A stretch of DNA of 64,000 bases from Prado023 sp963736425. Lineage in GTDB: Bacteria > Actinomycetota > Actinomycetes > S36-B12 > CAIYMF01. A program made the translations under genes and the position numbers. The notes under the pieces were generated by a model. That model worked only from the letters and a program-made list of their open reading frames with translations, had not been told where the DNA came from and searched no databases. The stretch's first letter is position 1; each line of letters starts with the position of its first letter. The stretch spans positions 26,145-90,144 of the forward strand of contig CAVTOX010000023.1 of NCBI GenBank assembly GCA_963736425.1, given 5' to 3'. Shown piece by piece: positions 60,687 through 64,000 of this stretch.

Positions 60687-61694
60687 TCACGTGAGATGGA
60701 GGCCCTCCGTGAAGGGCAGGAGCCTCCCCACCAACGCGGAGGTTCCTGCCCCTGGCGGAGGATCTGTCCGTTGGGAGGACCTGCTCAGGCGGGGCCGGTG
60801 GTGCGGATCGGCTCCCACGGCGGTGGTGGCGCCGGGATCCGGGACCAGGGTCGAGTCGACGTCGCCGAAGCGCTGCCCGCGGTCGCGCCACTCGGCGTAG
60901 AACGTCGAGACCTCGTCGGCGTTGCGGGCCACGAAGTTCCACCACATGAAGACCGGCTCCGGGAACGGGACGCCGCCGAGGACCATCAGGCGCGTCGGCT
61001 CGCGGGCCTCGACGTCGATCTCGGAGCGCCCAGGCGCGAGGGCGGCGATCTGCCCCGGGTTTGCGGCGGTGCGTGGGGCGGTCGGGCTGCCTCCGACCAG
61101 GAGCGGGCCGTCGAGGGCGATGATCGCGTGCTCGAAGTCCGGGCGCAGCGGGAACGTCGTCACTCCGGGTTGGACGGTCACCTGCATGCCCAGCAACTCG
61201 GTGGCGAAGGTGGCAGGCGACGTCGAGCCGAGGTAGGTCCCGGCGATCAGGGTCGCCGAGGCCCGGCCCCACTCGACGACGGGGAGGTCAGCATGGTGCT
61301 CGAAACCGGGATCGCCGTGCCGGACATCGTCGGGCTGGGCGACCCAGAGCTGCATCCCCTGGAGGGTGCCGCGGTAGGTGCCGGAGTTCTCCTCGGCGTG
61401 CACGACGCCGCGACCCGCAGTCATCAGGTTCACCTGGCCGGGACGGATGAGCTGCTCTGAGCCGAGGCTGTCGCGGTGCAGCACGGCGCCCTCCATCAGC
61501 CACGTGACGGTCTGCAGGCCGGTGTGCGGGTGCGGGCCGACATCGAGCCCCGCGGTCTCGGTGACCTCCGCGGGCCCCATGTGGTCGGCGAAGCACCAGG
61601 CGCCGATCGTGCGCAACCTGCGGCGGGGCAGGACGCGCCGCACCTGCATGCGCCCGACCTCGGCCGTGACGCCGTCGTGGACCTCGATGGACAT
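60687..61694 (-). CDS. Pirin family protein
   Basis: A 335-residue bicupin. The N-terminal cupin has the metal ligands HPHTGLQTVTWLMEGAVLHRDS and LMTAGRGVVHAEEN (two His, a Glu and a His), as in iron-binding pirin and quercetinase-type proteins. The C-terminal cupin is AFALDG-like IIALDGPLLVGG. ATG 61694 (MSIEVHDGVTAE) is the family start. The last 50 residues (DPHHRPRLSRSSQRTD) are atypical, so a frame break near the end is possible. Function unclear: redox or quercetin 2,3-dioxygenase-type. Confidence 0.82.
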   Translation of the reverse strand: MSIEVHDGVTAEVGRMQVRRVLPRRRLRTIGAWCFADHMGPAEVTETAGLDVGPHPHTGLQTVTWLMEGAVLHRDSLGSEQLIRPGQVNLMTAGRGVVHAEENSGTYRGTLQGMQLWVAQPDDVRHGDPGFEHHADLPVVEWGRASATLIAGTYLGSTSPATFATELLGMQVTVQPGVTTFPLRPDFEHAIIALDGPLLVGGSPTAPRTAANPGQIAALAPGRSEIDVEAREPTRLMVLGGVPFPEPVFMWWNFVARNADEVSTFYAEWRDRGQRFGDVDSTLVPDPGATTAVGADPHHRPRLSRSSQRTDPPPGAGTSALVGRLLPFTEGLHLT

Positions 61695-61799
61695 GGCCCC
61701 AGCGTTGTCGGCCGGACCGGTACGCGCAACGGGAGGCCAGATCCGCAGTCGCAGGAGCGGCGTCGCCGGCGGGAACCCATCGCACGGTTCCAGGTGGAA

Positions 61800-64000
61800 T
61801 CGAACGCCACGACGTCGAGGATGACGGGGCGGGCGCAGAGTCCAGCGCCCGGGCGAGCGCCCCGCGGCCATGGACCCTCAGCTTCCGGTACACGTTGCCC
61901 AGGTGGTACTCGACAGTCCGGGTCGACAGGAACAGCGCCTCGGCGACCTCGCGGTTGCTCATCCCCGAGGCCACGGCCAGTGCCACCGCTCGCTCCTGCG
62001 CAGTGAGCGCGGAGATGTCGCCGGAGGTCTCGTGCCCAGCTCCGCCCGGCTGCCCGCCGGCAGCGCGCAGCTCCTGGCCGGCCCGCGCGGACCAGGGGGT
62101 CGCCCCGAGCCCGTCGAAGGCGTGCACCGCGCTCTGCAGGTGTGCGCGCGCGTGGGACCTCTGGCGGTTCCGGCGCAGGTGCTCCCCGAGCAACATGTGC
62201 GTCCGGGCCTGCTCGAATGGCTCGCCGGACAGGGCATGTGCAGCCAGAGCGGCCCGGTAGTGATCCTCGGCCTCCTCGCCGCCGGTGACCAGTGCGGCTG
62301 CGCGCTCGTCCAGCGCGGTCGCCAGCGGGTCGCCCATCGCGGTGAGCAGGGGATGGAGCTCGGCGTACCGCCCGGCCGCCTCGGCGTAGTCCCCGGAGCG
62401 CACCAGTGCCTCAATGAGGTCCACTCGAGCCGGAAGGACGGCGTCGCGCAGCCCACGCCCGAGGAACCGCACGTCCGCTGCCGCCGCGAGCCACGCCACG
62501 GCGTCGCTGAGATTCCCCTCGCGAAGGGCGCGCAGCCCGAGCGCGCGATCCAGGGTGGCAAGGCGCCGTCGGTCGGCACAGCGCGCCCCGACCTCACGCA
62601 GACGTCGGGCGTCGACCTGGAGCACTTCGTCCTCCCCACACAGCGCCGCGAGCTCGACCGCCAGCGCCGTCATCCCCAGCCAGGGTTGGGTGAGTCCGGC
62701 GGCCTCGGCCCGCGGCCGACCCGCGCGCAGGTAGGCCCACGCGGTCGGCCAGTCGCCTCGAGCCCGGGCCCGCCACCCCTGGATGCCGTACAGGCAGGGG
62801 ATCAGTTGCGAGTCCTGGCCGGCGCGTTCGGCTGCCACCAGCAGGCGGTCGGTGGCCCCGGGGCTGATGTCGAGAAGGATGTCGTCGAGCCCGACGACCG
62901 CCATCAGCATCGGAAGCTCCACGGCCCTCGCGTCCAGCGGTGGCCGATGCCTTGAGCGCCGCCTGTCTGAGCGGCATCGCGCGAGCGACCTGCCCGGCCT
63001 GGAACAGGCCCGCTGCCAGCAGGGCTGTCGCCGTCCACGGTGGGTCGATCCGGCCCTGATCGAGGGCGCGCCCATCCTGGACGAGCTGGGCGTAACGCTG
63101 TGCTGCCCGTAGGCCGTCCTCCGCCTCACCGAGCTCCCATGCGATCCCGGCCGCATCCATGAGCGGCCGCAACGAGACCGTCTCCGGCGCACTGACCTCG
63201 GCCCTCTCGACCGAGGCCCAGATGGCTGGGAGTGCTGACTGTGGGTCGATGTCCATCCGGCTCTCAGCCCGCATCCAGGCGACCTGCGCCTGGGTCTGGG
63301 GCGTCAGGTAGTTCGTTGTGATCACCTGTAGCAGGGCCTCCGAGGCGGGCAGGCCGAACGAGAAGGCCACTCGGGCCGCTGTCGAGGGCGAAGCCGACAC
63401 GGTCGGAGGGGGCGGTCGTCATGTGGGCGGCGGCCTCCCAGGCGCGGGCCGCGACCTCGAACTGGTCGTGTGCTTCCGCGCGGGTCGCCTGCTTGGCGAC
63501 CTGAGTCGCCGTGGATGTGTCGGCGGTGTTCACCGAGGCGATCAAGTGGTCCACGACGATGCCGGCGGGGAGATCCAGCCTCGTGGCGGCGTCCGCGGCT
63601 CGGCGGTGGGCGGCTCGGACCTGGGCGGGGGGCGCCCAGGGCCAGCACGACGTCGCGGAGGGCGGGGGTGCGCAACCGACGGGTGCCGTCGGGCCCCTCG
63701 ATCAGGAGCCCGGTGCCGCTCGCCTCGTCCAGCGCGACGGGCAGGAGCCCCAGTGCTGCGGTCATCGAGGTGAGCAGGTCAAGGCGGTCCCCAGCCACGG
63801 CAAGGTCCAGGAGCGTGGCGCGCGTCGGCCCGCTCAGCCCGTCGAGGGTCTGGACCCATTCAGCGGCGAGCGCCGGGGGGACGGGTACGGGTCGGGGAGG
63901 GGCGTTCGCCCGGCGATCTGGTCGGTCGTGAGCAGGTCCCCCGCGCGGGTGAGGAGGAGCGGATGGTCGTGCAGGGCCGCGGCGACCTGGTCGAGGATCG
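61800..64000 (-). CDS. LAL-type LuxR-family regulator, truncated by window, several frame breaks
   Basis: The C-terminal part of a large regulator: a helical TPR-like repeat region and a C-terminal LuxR helix-turn-helix (LTAQERAVALAVASGMSNREVAEALFLSTRTVEYHLGNVYRKL). The window end reads LDQVAAALHDHPLLLTRAG in the LAL/MalT-like middle, so the P-loop ATPase lies outside. Frame breaks are seen near 63880 (C run), 63630, 63385 and 62945. The repaired order is PPALAAEWVQTLDGLSGPTR, TASMTAALGLLPVALDE, DHLIASVNTADTSTATQ, AFSFGLPASEALLQVITTN, PMLMAVVGLDDILLDIS, then the HTH. No stop appears for 400 bases beyond the HTH, so the 3' end given here is nominal; the frame overruns pirin. Confidence 0.75.

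Overview
This is 64 kb of a strongly GC-rich bacterial chromosome. It carries actinobacterial marker genes: a WhiB-family regulator of the WhiB3/WhiD type, a WS/DGAT acyltransferase, DUF3039, DUF1918 and DUF3618 proteins, GTP-dependent PEP carboxykinase, a very large NAD-glutamate dehydrogenase, a LysX-type lysyl-tRNA synthetase, and the order clpS / DUF2017 / murI / Rv1339-like / rph / rdgB seen in mycobacteria. I place it in Actinomycetota but cannot name an order or genus. There is no phage, transposase or CRISPR array. The gene content is mostly core chromosome.

Layout. 1-5.6 kb: end of an MFS transporter, tRNA-Glu/Asp/Phe, a WS/DGAT acyltransferase, a patatin-like lipase and small SRPBCC/DUF2505 proteins. 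5.8-17.4 kb: NAD-GDH, then prfB, a sulfotransferase, ftsE, ftsX, an M23 peptidase, smpB and tmRNA. These are ribosome rescue and termination genes plus the FtsEX cell-wall hydrolase module. 17.5-20.5 kb: an HhH-GPD glycosylase-like protein, a LacI regulator divergent from a two-repeat PQ-loop (SWEET-like) protein with two operator palindromes between them, and a DUF1918-DUF1876 protein. 20.6-22.3 kb: two tandem secreted lysozyme-like paralogues, each behind a CRP-type TGTGA-N6-(T/C)CACA site, and a small zincin. 22.4-29.4 kb: a tandem-domain, animal-like 6-phosphofructokinase, a monooxygenase-like protein, an amidase, PEP carboxykinase and ornithine carbamoyltransferase. 29.5-32.2 kb: whiB, DUF3039 and a secreted GH18 protein. 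32.3-38 kb: a class V aminotransferase, DUF2017, clpS, murI, an Rv1339-like metallo-beta-lactamase protein, rph, rdgB and tRNA-Leu. 38.3-45.2 kb: an Rrf2 regulator, bcp, DUF3618, a split ThrE-type exporter, a GroES-like protein, tRNA-Lys and lysX. 45.3-50.9 kb: a Ser/Thr/Pro-rich lipoprotein, tRNA-His, orn, a CBS protein and a membrane-embedded spermidine-synthase-like protein. 50.9-54.1 kb: an APH-type kinase overlapping an acyl-CoA dehydrogenase, divergent from an SDR; together these resemble the 4-hydroxyacyl-CoA (levulinate-type) module. 54.4-56.7 kb: an Ada-AlkA fusion and ogt for alkylation repair. 56.7-59.3 kb: feoABC behind an IdeR/DtxR-like box. 59.3-64 kb: a FUSC protein, a 38-residue Cys-rich protein behind a CsoR-like palindrome, pirin and a truncated LAL-type LuxR regulator.

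Data caution: at least 22 single-base frame breaks interrupt otherwise well-conserved reading frames (MFS, gdh, pfk, amidase, thrE, lysX, lipoprotein, SDR, ada-alkA, feoB, LuxR). Many fall in homopolymer runs, and they cluster at 0-1 kb, 40-46 kb and 53-64 kb. I read most of them as base-calling indels, not gene decay.

Possible links between genes: the CRP-type sites and the Rv1339-like protein (a family with reported cAMP phosphodiesterase activity) point to cAMP control of wall-remodelling enzymes, and the iron and copper-type boxes mark metal-responsive units.
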